NCBI GenBank assembly: GCA_049889175.1
Contig: JBMHDW010000001.1
Location: forward strand, 292,903 to 356,902
DNA from: JBMHDW01 sp049889175
GTDB lineage: Bacteria; Pseudomonadota; Gammaproteobacteria; Comchoanobacterales; Comchoanobacteraceae
Direction: 5' to 3'
DNA: 64,000 nucleotides
This document shows positions 9,129-17,929 of the stretch, piece after piece. Below the pieces are notes generated by a model. The model was not told where the DNA came from and made no database searches. It worked only from the letters and a program-made list of their open reading frames with translations. Made by a program: the position numbers and the translations under genes. Positions within the stretch are counted from its first letter, which is position 1, and each line of letters begins with the position of its first letter.

Positions 9129-10808
9129 ATGAATATATCCATTCAACGCATTTTTCTTTATACCGTTATGATATTTATTATATCTACTTTGTTTTCTAGA
9201 TGGCAGACAAATAACCTTAATGATGGTAAACATGAGCGGCTGTTGGTTGAGCAGCAATATCTTTCAGCTTTCCATGTCGATGATCAGGCTCATCAGATTA
9301 AAATAAAGACCCAAGAAGACAACAAAGATGTTGCTGAGTTTGTTATTGATACGCACAATGGAAATGTGATATCAAACCAGTTGACACAAGTACCAATTAG
9401 TATCAACGAAAGTGAACCAACACAACTACTGTCTAACAATAGCACATCACCATTCTACGCGCGCACAGGGTTTTTGAATGCTGATGATGGTAATAAGATT
9501 TTAAACGGTGAGGGTACTTGGACCCGAGTTGATAATGAGCGTTCAGATAATGTTGTTCTTAAATTGGTTAATGAGGGCCCTAATTATACACTGATGAAAA
9601 CTTTTGAAACTGACGCAGACAACCCTTTTGTGTTGAAAGTTAAAACCACGATAAGTCAAGTTGCCCAGAAAATGTCTGTTCGATCATTTGCCGATTTTAT
9701 TGCTAAAAGAGAAGTTAAAGCCCCAGCTATTGCGGATATTCCACAGCCTGATCGTTTTATTGCCGGACTTAGTGATGATTTTCAACAAGGCTTATTCCAT
9801 TTTAATACGTTTACAGGCGCTACCTATTGGGATGAAGATAGCCATTATGTGAAATTACATTACGGCCAAATTAGCGATAAACCACTATCGAAACAAATCA
9901 ATGATGCTTGGATGGGGATTCAGCGTCGTTATTTTATTACCGGTTGGGTTCCAAGCGATAGCGGTACATATGATATTTCAACGTACTGGACTAATGGTTA
10001 TATGAGTCCAAATGAAGACGATGATCGTTATGTTCAATATTTTAATATGACACTTAAGAAATCAACACCAGAGGTTATTACCTCAGGAACTGAAAGCATT
10101 TCAACAGAGCAACAGCTATACTCTGGTCCTGAGCAACATAAATATCTTAATCAATTTGGTCGCCATTTAGACCGAACTATTGATTATGGCTGGTTACATT
10201 TTATCTCTCTTCCTATACTTAATCTCATGAAATTCTTCTATTCTGGCATACCAAACTGGGGTATTGCCATTATCTTGGTGACACTCACGTTGAAACTGCT
10301 TTTATACAAACTCTCAGAGGTTGGTTATCGCACTACTGCAAAAATGAAAAAAATAGCACCGAGACAAGAGGAGATTAAAGAGCGGTTTGCTGATGATAAT
10401 ATGGCTAAAAACCAGGCATTAGTAGCGTTATTTAAAGAGGAAAAGGTTAATCCTTTAATGGGGTGTTTACCGTTGTTATTACAAGCGCCCATTTTTCTTG
10501 CTTTATATTGGGTGCTTATGGAGTCTTATGAGCTCCTATATGCGCCGTTCTTGTGGGTACAGGACTTATCTCAGGCCGATCCTTACTATATCTTAGCATT
10601 ACTTGTTGGTGTCTCAATGTACTTTCAGCAACGCATGACAGCAACAAGTCAGAGTAATGAAATGCAACAAACAATGATGTATGTTATGCCTGTGATGATG
10701 ACTGTGTTGTTTTCTCAACTTCCTGCTGGTTTGGTTTTGTACATGGTTATGAACAATTTAGCCTCAATGGCACAACAGGCTTACATCATACGTCGAGTTA
10801 ATGTCTGA
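9129..10808 (+). CDS. yidC: membrane protein insertase YidC
   Basis: 559 residues, typical of the gram-negative form. An N-terminal membrane anchor (about residues 7-23) is followed by the large periplasmic domain (to about residue 350). The conserved membrane core then shows WGIAIILVTLTLKLLLYKLS, the positive cytoplasmic loop, and the NPLMGCLPLLLQAPIFLALY segment. It inserts and folds inner-membrane proteins alone or with Sec. The ATG is preceded by AAGGTGG. The last bases overlap the mnmE start by 8 bases. Confidence 0.96.
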   Translation: MNISIQRIFLYTVMIFIISTLFSRWQTNNLNDGKHERLLVEQQYLSAFHVDDQAHQIKIKTQEDNKDVAEFVIDTHNGNVISNQLTQVPISINESEPTQLLSNNSTSPFYARTGFLNADDGNKILNGEGTWTRVDNERSDNVVLKLVNEGPNYTLMKTFETDADNPFVLKVKTTISQVAQKMSVRSFADFIAKREVKAPAIADIPQPDRFIAGLSDDFQQGLFHFNTFTGATYWDEDSHYVKLHYGQISDKPLSKQINDAWMGIQRRYFITGWVPSDSGTYDISTYWTNGYMSPNEDDDRYVQYFNMTLKKSTPEVITSGTESISTEQQLYSGPEQHKYLNQFGRHLDRTIDYGWLHFISLPILNLMKFFYSGIPNWGIAIILVTLTLKLLLYKLSEVGYRTTAKMKKIAPRQEEIKERFADDNMAKNQALVALFKEEKVNPLMGCLPLLLQAPIFLALYWVLMESYELLYAPFLWVQDLSQADPYYILALLVGVSMYFQQRMTATSQSNEMQQTMMYVMPVMMTVLFSQLPAGLVLYMVMNNLASMAQQAYIIRRVNV

Positions 10809-12147
10809 TATTCTGATAGAAGATACTGTTGTTGCAAGAGCAACGCCTAGTGGTACAGGCGGCGTTGCTCTTGTGCGTCTATCTGGACCTGAGGCATTTA
10901 AAATCGGCCTCAAGCTTACAGATATCAAAGAAATTAAACCACGTGTGGCTGTTCTAACAACGATTTGTGATTCAGATGGGGCCAAAATAGATGAGGGTTT
11001 GGCTGTTTTTTTCCCCGCTCCTTACTCTTATACAGGTGATGATGTTGTTGAATTAAATATTCATGGCAGTGATATTATTGCTATGCAAGTTGTGGATAGC
11101 TGTTTAACCTATGGCGCACGCATGGCAAGGCCTGGTGAATTTACTGAGCGTGCTTTTCATGCTGGAAAAATGGATCTTATTCAAGCGGGTGCTGTGTGTG
11201 ACTTAATTCATGCTCGCAGCAAAGAAGCAGCAAGAGCTGCACTTCAATCTTTGCAGGGTAGATTTTCAGACCAGGTAAAACAGTTACAAGAACAATTAAT
11301 GACCATGCGTATGTATGTTGAGTCCAGTATCGATTTTAGTGAGGAAGAGGTTGATCTACTCAGTGACAAAGCTTTTCTAGGACACCTTCATCAACTGAAA
11401 CAATCTTTGGTGCGTATCTTTCAACAAGCACAATCTGGCCACTTATTAAATCAAGGCTTACGGTTAGCCATTATAGGCCCAACAAACGCAGGAAAGTCGT
11501 CGTTGATGAACTGGTTAACCCAAATGGACACATCCATTGTTACGAGCATTGCAGGCACCACAAGAGATGTTATCAAAGAGCAAGTTGTGCTTGAGGGAAT
11601 ACCGGTTACGTTGATTGATACTGCGGGTTTAAGGCAAAGTGATGATGTTGTAGAGCAGCATGGCATAGCTAGAGTTCAAAACGAGGTGATGCAAGCTGAT
11701 CGTATTTGGCTGGTTTTACCTGCTGATCAATATACCCCTGATGATGCAAAACGTTTCTGGGTAGAGAACTTTCCTAAGGTTGACTGGCCTGATGATCAAA
11801 TAACCGTTGTTATGAATAAAGTGGACTTAGTCCAATCAAATTATGGTGACGATACGGTATCGCTTTCTGTGCTTAATAACCAGGGAAAAGAGTCTTTGCT
11901 TTCCACACTAACGGATGGCATTTCCTTTCAAGAAGGAGCCATTTCAGTTAGGCAATCACAACTTCATGCTCTAAAGCTGGTTAAACAACATATTGAAAGC
12001 GCTTATCAGCCAATCGAAGACCATCAGTTAGATATTGCTGCCGAGGAGCTGTCGCTCGCCCAACAAGCGCTGTCAGAGCTCACAGGAGAGGTAACACAAG
12101 AAGATGTTTTAAGCACCATTTTCAGTGAGTTTTGTATTGGTAAATAA
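10801..12147 (+). CDS. mnmE: tRNA uridine-5-carboxymethylaminomethyl GTPase MnmE
   Basis: 448 residues. An N-terminal tetrahydrofolate-binding domain (RLSGPEAF and PGEFTERAFHAGKMDL motifs) precedes a helical domain interrupted by a G domain. The G domain has P-loop GPTNAGKSS, switch DTAGLR and specificity motif NKVD. The C-terminus is the diagnostic CIGK. With MnmG it modifies the wobble uridine of several tRNAs. The ATG overlaps the yidC stop. Its partner mnmG is present about 6 kb downstream. Confidence 0.96.
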   Translation: MSDILIEDTVVARATPSGTGGVALVRLSGPEAFKIGLKLTDIKEIKPRVAVLTTICDSDGAKIDEGLAVFFPAPYSYTGDDVVELNIHGSDIIAMQVVDSCLTYGARMARPGEFTERAFHAGKMDLIQAGAVCDLIHARSKEAARAALQSLQGRFSDQVKQLQEQLMTMRMYVESSIDFSEEEVDLLSDKAFLGHLHQLKQSLVRIFQQAQSGHLLNQGLRLAIIGPTNAGKSSLMNWLTQMDTSIVTSIAGTTRDVIKEQVVLEGIPVTLIDTAGLRQSDDVVEQHGIARVQNEVMQADRIWLVLPADQYTPDDAKRFWVENFPKVDWPDDQITVVMNKVDLVQSNYGDDTVSLSVLNNQGKESLLSTLTDGISFQEGAISVRQSQLHALKLVKQHIESAYQPIEDHQLDIAAEELSLAQQALSELTGEVTQEDVLSTIFSEFCIGK

Positions 12148-12150
12148 ATC

Positions 12151-13188
12151 TCATTTAATAATGTCTTTTATGGCTTGGTCAAGTGCTGTAATTGTTGGTG
12201 CATAAATATCTGGAACAATTCCTTGATTGTTTTGAATGCCTTCATAAGCAATGTGTGTCGATGGTATATCCACCAGTAAATGAGTTGTTGGTAAAACACA
12301 TAAACCCGGTGCATAATTTGTAAACGACCCCTGAGTTGGTGTGCCAAGTAAGAGTCTATTGGGGTGATGGTGTAATGAAAGAATGAAGTGTTCACTTGTA
12401 GATGCTGTATTTTCATTGATGAGTATTATGATTTTACCTTTGAAATGAATGTTTTCCAGAAAGTGCTTTTTAAGTTGAATTGAGGGTTTTTGGTGGTTTT
12501 TTTGTGGGTTAATAGCATTTAGTGTTGGCCTCACCAAACCTTGTACTAACATTTGGTTTCTTTGTAAAATAAAGTTACTGGGGTCTTGATAAGACTCTCG
12601 TGTAATCGTTCGATTAGGAGCTAAGTCACTCCCTTTACCGATAATAATATTGAGCAAATCATACATGAGTTTTCGGTGGCCACCTTGGTTGTTTCTCAAG
12701 TCAATCACTAGATAATCTGCTTGGGGTAAGTAGTGATCAAGCTTTTGAATCATGTCTGACCAAGTATGACCATGCTCATAAAAACATGGTATCAATACAT
12801 TTAGTCTTTTATGATGTGGTAACCATGATATGTGTGGTTTTAGTAATCTTAGGTTTTGTGGCTGATGAATGCATAAATGTCGATCATTAAACTGAGTCAG
12901 AGTATTGTGTAAATGTTTTTTGAGGTGAGCTCGATTTAAACAGGGCTTTTTAACTCTATGCATAGCAATAATTTTATTAAAAAAATCATGACAAAAATGT
13001 CTTCCGATATAAGCATGTGTTAACGCATAACTTAAGTGATGTATGTCTTTTTCTATATTAGCCATACTTAATATTTGGTCATTATGTACATGGGGGCCAT
13101 AAGGTACGAATGATTGCAGTTTGATACCTACCTTATTCGTTTGTTTACCAAATGGCCAAACCCAATGTACAATACGGTGAAATGACAC
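12151..13188 (-). CDS. S41-family (tail-specific) peptidase-like protein
   Basis: 345 residues. The C-terminal half has S41 landmarks: a strand followed by VIDLRNNQGGH, the nucleophile region NENTASTSEHF, GTPTQGSFTNYAPG, and a terminal GIVPDIYA. No clear signal peptide is seen; the N-terminus is short and aromatic (MSFHRIVHWVWPF). The His-rich middle is unusual. The start is GTG at 13188, supported by AGGAG 6 bases upstream. It lies 50 bases after a second S41-type gene on the same strand, so the two probably form an operon. Substrate unknown. Confidence 0.7.
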   Translation of the reverse strand: MSFHRIVHWVWPFGKQTNKVGIKLQSFVPYGPHVHNDQILSMANIEKDIHHLSYALTHAYIGRHFCHDFFNKIIAMHRVKKPCLNRAHLKKHLHNTLTQFNDRHLCIHQPQNLRLLKPHISWLPHHKRLNVLIPCFYEHGHTWSDMIQKLDHYLPQADYLVIDLRNNQGGHRKLMYDLLNIIIGKGSDLAPNRTITRESYQDPSNFILQRNQMLVQGLVRPTLNAINPQKNHQKPSIQLKKHFLENIHFKGKIIILINENTASTSEHFILSLHHHPNRLLLGTPTQGSFTNYAPGLCVLPTTHLLVDIPSTHIAYEGIQNNQGIVPDIYAPTITALDQAIKDIIK

Positions 13189-13238
13189 TTAATCTCCTAC
13201 TAGGATTGATAATCCATCATCACAATACCTCTTATAGA

Positions 13239-14753
13239 CTATTGTTTCAAATCCTTAAAATCTCTAATAACTTCTTCGATCACAAACTTTTTTAAATGAT
13301 GCCAAATGTTATTGGGTACATCTTTTTGTATTTCATCACTGAGCACTGATGTAATGAAAGCATTTAAGTCAACATTAGTTGGTGTTGATTTATCCGGACA
13401 AATACCTCGTATTTCAATATCTTTATCCTTGTCATCAAAAGAGAATGTTCCTGTAGGCACAGACAAGATCATTGAACTGTTTTTGAGCCATAATGTAGCT
13501 GGATTCATGAAGTGTAAGCATCCCATTGAACTTTGCCCTACATGGTAGACGTTTTGGGTGTGCTTAAATCCTAGGACAAAGAGCTCACTCGCTGATGCAG
13601 ATCTTTTGTTGGTAATAATAACCAATGGCTTGTTTAGCTCCCATTGCCCAAGTTTATTCACTTTAGCATGAGCATTTTCATGAGGGCCACCAATGATCAT
13701 AAGATCATCTTGACTGTGTGTTGATTGACTGGCATCTAGCACAATATCTCTAGAAAGCTTTGATTGATCCATTCTTTCCTCGATGATTTGATTAGCTAAA
13801 ACGCCATTGACCATTTCACTCTCAAAACCTGGCATTAATCTTGAGTAGGCACTACTGACTAAACTATCTAGTGGCTTTAATACAGTTTCATCATCTTTAT
13901 CTGGTGGTAATAATGCATCGATTCGATCGATTAATTCATTATAGTATATCCTAAAAACTGAATTTTGATTTAATTGAAGTCGATAACTTAGGGGATTGAT
14001 TTCATCTTCAATAATAAAATAAGCGGGCTCACCATTATAACCACCTTGAATATGTTCCCACATTTCAAAGACCATATTTATAGCACCTCCACCATTATCA
14101 ACCAAGTTGATCATGACCATTTTGACATTATCATCAGACATTGCATCGTCAATTGCTTGACTCACTGAATGTGGATCAATCATAAAAGAGTCAATATCAA
14201 AAGAAGCGACAACTTTACCACTTTTTAGATTGATGTCATGACGCTCAAATAGATCAGAACCAGATGCTAGGTTAACAATTCGATCGGTATCATCAATAAC
14301 ATCATCATTCATACGCTCATCAAAGTCATCATCATCTATAGCTATATCCATGACATAAAGGTGGTTATCCGGAATAGATTGTATCAAAGATTTAATTTTT
14401 TTGTGAAATGAACGGTAAGTCATCACGATTTCTGACGTTGAGTTTTTCATGGCCTCAAGTTCAGTTAAAACTTTATGAACAGCATCTTTTGTTTTGGGTT
14501 CATTACGACCGCTATATGCTAAACCTAAAGCATTCATCAATGTATCAATATCCTTTACCATTTCATCAAATGGTATCTCTTGATTTGTATCATCAATGGT
14601 TTTGAAGGTGTCGCCAATGATGGGGGAAATTGATTGTACCGTTGAAAGTTTGTCATTTATATTCTTTTGCCAAATAGGCTGGGTAATACTGTGTGCTGAC
14701 AATGATGATGAAAGCAAGCCTATAAGCGCTGCTACACTAAATAATTTATTCAT
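13239..14753 (-). CDS. exported S41-family peptidase-like protein
   Basis: 504 residues with a clear signal peptide (about residues 1-22, cleaved after SLSAHS or nearby). The S41 core is visible as MVMINLVDNGGGAIN (the NxGG strand), the nucleophile region NKRSASASELFVLGF, and GICPD near the end. An acidic, Asp-rich insert lies around residues 135-165. Probably periplasmic or secreted. It is upstream of and co-oriented with another S41-like gene. The ATG at 14753 has AGGT upstream. The substrate cannot be inferred. Confidence 0.7.
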   Translation of the reverse strand: MNKLFSVAALIGLLSSSLSAHSITQPIWQKNINDKLSTVQSISPIIGDTFKTIDDTNQEIPFDEMVKDIDTLMNALGLAYSGRNEPKTKDAVHKVLTELEAMKNSTSEIVMTYRSFHKKIKSLIQSIPDNHLYVMDIAIDDDDFDERMNDDVIDDTDRIVNLASGSDLFERHDINLKSGKVVASFDIDSFMIDPHSVSQAIDDAMSDDNVKMVMINLVDNGGGAINMVFEMWEHIQGGYNGEPAYFIIEDEINPLSYRLQLNQNSVFRIYYNELIDRIDALLPPDKDDETVLKPLDSLVSSAYSRLMPGFESEMVNGVLANQIIEERMDQSKLSRDIVLDASQSTHSQDDLMIIGGPHENAHAKVNKLGQWELNKPLVIITNKRSASASELFVLGFKHTQNVYHVGQSSMGCLHFMNPATLWLKNSSMILSVPTGTFSFDDKDKDIEIRGICPDKSTPTNVDLNAFITSVLSDEIQKDVPNNIWHHLKKFVIEEVIRDFKDLKQ

Positions 14754-14855
14754 ACCAAATACCTGTTGTTTCTTAATTTTTATATAGGATAGATTTTAAA
14801 TAAAATCATGAAATAAATTGAATTTTTTATTATTTGTTGCTATTTTTCTGTTACT

Positions 14856-15809
14856 ATGATTACAGATTTAATACCCAAATCATCACTTATTCAAGGCCCA
14901 CTTGCTGGTGTTAGTTCAGCACCATTTCGTCATTTTCTTTGGCATTACGGAGCATCATTGGCATATGCAACAACAGAAATGATTTCTGTTAACACTATTT
15001 TGAATGGCCCTGAAGAAGCCGTTCATCGCTTACTAGACCGTTACCCTGAAGAAAAAAGACTTTGTGTTCAATTATCATCACATGATCCTGAGCGCTTAGA
15101 AAAAGCTGTTGCCATTATTTCTCATCAGGCTGACTTAGTCGACTTAAATGTTGGTTGTCCAATGAAAAAGATTAGACAAAAGAAGGAGGGCTCAGGGCTT
15201 TTAAAGCACCCTTCATTATTGAAAGAGTTAGTTCTTGCAATGAAACAGGGTACCAATAAACCTGTGACTGTTAAAATTCGTGTTGATGGGCATAGCAGTG
15301 ACCAATATAATCATAAAGTCATAGAGGCCCTTAATGAAGCCAAGCCAGATGCTGTTGTTGTTCATGGCCGACATTATTTGGATGATTATACGATACCCCC
15401 TCATTATGATCAAATCGCCCATTTTGTTAAGCATCTTACGATGCCAGTAATAGGTAATGGCGATGTTAAGTGTTTAGATAGCCTTCAGCGCATGTTTCAA
15501 ACAGGTTGTCATGCGGTTATGATTGGACGTGGGGCCATGGGAAGACCTTGGCTTTTTTCGCAATTACAGGCCGCATTGGAGTCCAAAAGTTTTGTCCTCC
15601 CTTCTTTGAAAGAGCAAGGACGATTGGCCAAAGAGCATATCATTCATTTGGCAAATTGGATTAACTCAGAGAAGCATGCTGTTTTGCAAGCCAGAAGGTG
15701 GATAAAATACTATCATTATGATCGTTCAGATAAGCTTGTTAATGCAGCACACAACCTTGAAACGATGAATGATGTGTATGCTTTTGTTGATGGTTTTTTC
15801 CGTGACTAG
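14856..15809 (+). CDS. dusB: tRNA-dihydrouridine synthase (DusB-like)
   Basis: 317 residues, a flavin-dependent TIM barrel that reduces tRNA uridines. Visible signatures are IQGPLAGVSSAPFR near the N-terminus, LNVGCPMKKI with the active-site Cys, VTVKIRV, VVHGRHY, VIGNGDV and MIGRGAMGRPWLF. The GCPxKK pattern fits DusB better than DusC. Several consensus positions are altered (HGRH rather than HGRT), so the exact subtype is uncertain. It is divergent from the S41 gene upstream, and no strong ribosome-binding site is visible. Confidence 0.8.
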   Translation: MITDLIPKSSLIQGPLAGVSSAPFRHFLWHYGASLAYATTEMISVNTILNGPEEAVHRLLDRYPEEKRLCVQLSSHDPERLEKAVAIISHQADLVDLNVGCPMKKIRQKKEGSGLLKHPSLLKELVLAMKQGTNKPVTVKIRVDGHSSDQYNHKVIEALNEAKPDAVVVHGRHYLDDYTIPPHYDQIAHFVKHLTMPVIGNGDVKCLDSLQRMFQTGCHAVMIGRGAMGRPWLFSQLQAALESKSFVLPSLKEQGRLAKEHIIHLANWINSEKHAVLQARRWIKYYHYDRSDKLVNAAHNLETMNDVYAFVDGFFRD

Positions 15810-15810
15810 T

Positions 15811-15868
15811 GTTGGTAGGGCTGGCATTAATTTGTGCATCCTTTACGACAGCTAGCCCAACAACCAAC
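15811..15868. terminator. bulged hairpin between convergent genes, possible bidirectional terminator
   Basis: Two arms, GTTGG..GGGCTGGC and GCTAGCCC..CCAAC, can pair with one G-U wobble and an internal loop, across a loop of about 25 bases. It sits exactly between the ends of dusB and the ankyrin gene. There is no clean T-run, so termination is only suggested. Confidence 0.35.
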
Positions 15869-15871
15869 GCT

Positions 15872-17527
15872 TTAAATGTTCTTTTCTCGCCTATCTTTCT
15901 CTCGGCTTGTCAGTTTCAACATGTTCTCGTAGTGTGATTTATTATGGTTTTCAATCCACTTTAGCATTTCCCTATTATCTACAGCTTTTGCCATTTGAAC
16001 AGGAGTTAATTTATGTTTTTTCTCGGCAATACCAGCATTGCTCCCATGGCGCAATAGCATCTTAGCCACCTTATTGTTTTTATATTTGATCGCGTAATGT
16101 AATGGTGTCCAGCCATGTTGATTTAAAGCATTGGGGTTGGCTTTGTGTTGAACCAATAACTTACTTATATTGTCGAGGCCCTTCCAGGCTGAAATATGCA
16201 AAGCAGTAAGGCCAAACTTGTTGGGTTGATCGACATTAATCCCATTTTTTAAGAGAACTTCAACTGATGATGTCTGTCCTTCCCAAACAGCCTCGTGAAG
16301 GGGACTTTCTTGGTCATGCTTTAAAGCATTTATTTGAGCACCATGTTTAATGAGCCATGCGATTTTTTCATGGTCACCTTTGGCTGCTGCAATATGAAGT
16401 GATGTTCTTCCTTGATCATCGGGCTGATTAATAAGTTCCTGCAAGCGGTGAGCACTCAAGTGTAATACTTTTTGCTCCAACTGCTTGCAGGATAGGGTAT
16501 TGATTTGTTTGTAGAGCCACTCAAAATGGTTTTTATCATCCAAATCATCATTAGGGTTGAGTAGTTTTATGACAACCGAGTGGTTGTTTCTTCGAGCATC
16601 GTCGAGTGGTGTCTTATTGTAGATATCCTTTGTTTCTGTGTTTGCCCCTTCAGATATAAGAAACTGCACAATTTGGTGATGACCATTGAGTGCCGCATTG
16701 TGAAGAGCGGTCATTTTTTGCTCATCAAATAGGTTGATTTTTGCATTTTTTCTGATTAATGCTTTAACCATATCAAGCCTGCCATGAAATGATGCTTCGT
16801 GTAATGGGGTAGATCCTTGCCAATTAGCAAGGTTAATATTAGCGCCATGGTCGATGAGAAAAAGGGCTATGTTTGTGTAGCCATTTTGTATTGCTATGTT
16901 AAGCGAGTGGTTACCATTGATGTCTTGAAAGTTGACATTCGCACCATTGTTAACGATACGTTTGGTAGTTGGTAGGTCATGATTCATGATGGCACTAATG
17001 AGTTGATGCTCTAGATTGGCCATTGTGTGGGTCAGGTAGCCATAACTTCTACCAATGTGGTTTTTGTCAGCCCACTGGCAGGGGTTAAATCCATGACGGT
17101 TCTTTAAATAGAGTGGTGCACCATGATCAAGCAGAATATCGATAGCAGTTATATCATTGAGTCTAGCAGCCCAATGAAGAGCAGAGTTGCCATCAGCATC
17201 TTGATAATGAATGGCTTCAGGCACATACTCTATGAGCGTTTTAAGTTTTCCGTGCTCTTTATCTTTGATGATTTTCATGAGTGACGAAGGCTTAAGCAAT
17301 GACCTATACTGGTCATGTTGATTTTTATCTAATGCCTGATGTAGTTTAATGTTGAAATCCTGTTCTAAACCTTGCGGGCTGAGCATGGCTGTCTTGCTTT
17401 CAATAACAGGCGTGACTTCTTTGTGAGATTTGTTGCTATTAAAGGGATTAAAATGAAACGATGCCATTGAGTTTTGTGATATGAGTGCATATGCAATGGT
17501 GATGGAGATTATGTTTGCTTTTTTCAT
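15872..17527 (-). CDS. exported ankyrin-repeat protein
   Basis: 551 residues. The ATG at 17527 was chosen because it begins a signal peptide (MKKANIISITIAYALISQ, cleaved near NSMA); the longer frame would start at TTG with a Gln-rich extension. About ten ankyrin repeats follow in two blocks (about residues 100-320 and 370-540), showing the classic G-x-TPLHxAAxxGH pattern, for example GSTPLHEASFHGRLDMV and GWTPLHYAIKYKN. Ankyrin repeats bind proteins. In intracellular bacteria they are often host-directed, but a signal peptide implies Sec export first, so a periplasmic or type II-secreted role is as likely. Confidence 0.8.
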   Translation of the reverse strand: MKKANIISITIAYALISQNSMASFHFNPFNSNKSHKEVTPVIESKTAMLSPQGLEQDFNIKLHQALDKNQHDQYRSLLKPSSLMKIIKDKEHGKLKTLIEYVPEAIHYQDADGNSALHWAARLNDITAIDILLDHGAPLYLKNRHGFNPCQWADKNHIGRSYGYLTHTMANLEHQLISAIMNHDLPTTKRIVNNGANVNFQDINGNHSLNIAIQNGYTNIALFLIDHGANINLANWQGSTPLHEASFHGRLDMVKALIRKNAKINLFDEQKMTALHNAALNGHHQIVQFLISEGANTETKDIYNKTPLDDARRNNHSVVIKLLNPNDDLDDKNHFEWLYKQINTLSCKQLEQKVLHLSAHRLQELINQPDDQGRTSLHIAAAKGDHEKIAWLIKHGAQINALKHDQESPLHEAVWEGQTSSVEVLLKNGINVDQPNKFGLTALHISAWKGLDNISKLLVQHKANPNALNQHGWTPLHYAIKYKNNKVAKMLLRHGSNAGIAEKKHKLTPVQMAKAVDNREMLKWIENHNKSHYENMLKLTSREKDRREKNI

Positions 17528-17929
17528 TTTTTTTCCATGTTGCTGTTGTTGGGCAATCGATTTAGAGGGCAAGTATCCATAGGTACCAGATATTTTCCAG
17601 AGGAATCATTATTTGTTGGTGCACTTGGCATATTGTCCTTTTTTAGTATTCTTGTGACACAGTCTAAGAGCTATTTTTAAAGGATGCAAGTAGTAAATGA
17701 CATGAAAAGGGTTAAAAATAGACTAAGTGATTGAGTGAAAAAGCAAACTTTTTTACAAAAAATAAAGGATGCTTGTTTGACATCATTATAGGATTGAATA
17801 ATACCATTGCTATTCACGATGTTTACTTAGCCTGTGACTAGAATAGACTATTTCTTTGTTATAAAACATAAGTGTCTCATTATATTGTAAAACATTTGTT
17901 TTTATGTATAATATCACCAGGAGTTATTT
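17528..17929. other. gene-free divergent spacer between ankyrin gene and mnmG
   Basis: 402 bases with no convincing ORF or RNA gene. It is AT-rich. A TTGACA at 17777-17782 has no good -10 at the right distance. The only plausible promoter is immediately upstream of mnmG and is listed separately. Confidence 0.6.
17885..17912 (+). promoter_or_regulatory. possible promoter of mnmG
   Basis: A perfect -10 TATAAT at 17907-17912, with a 4/6 -35 (TTGTAA, 17885-17890) 16 bases upstream. Transcription would start about ten bases before the ATG at 17930, leaving room only for the CAGGAG ribosome-binding site. Confidence 0.35.

Noticed and set aside
9000..9257. Minus-strand ORF over the yidD-yidC gap
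   Set aside because: It overlaps the start of yidC on the opposite strand and shows no recognisable protein features.
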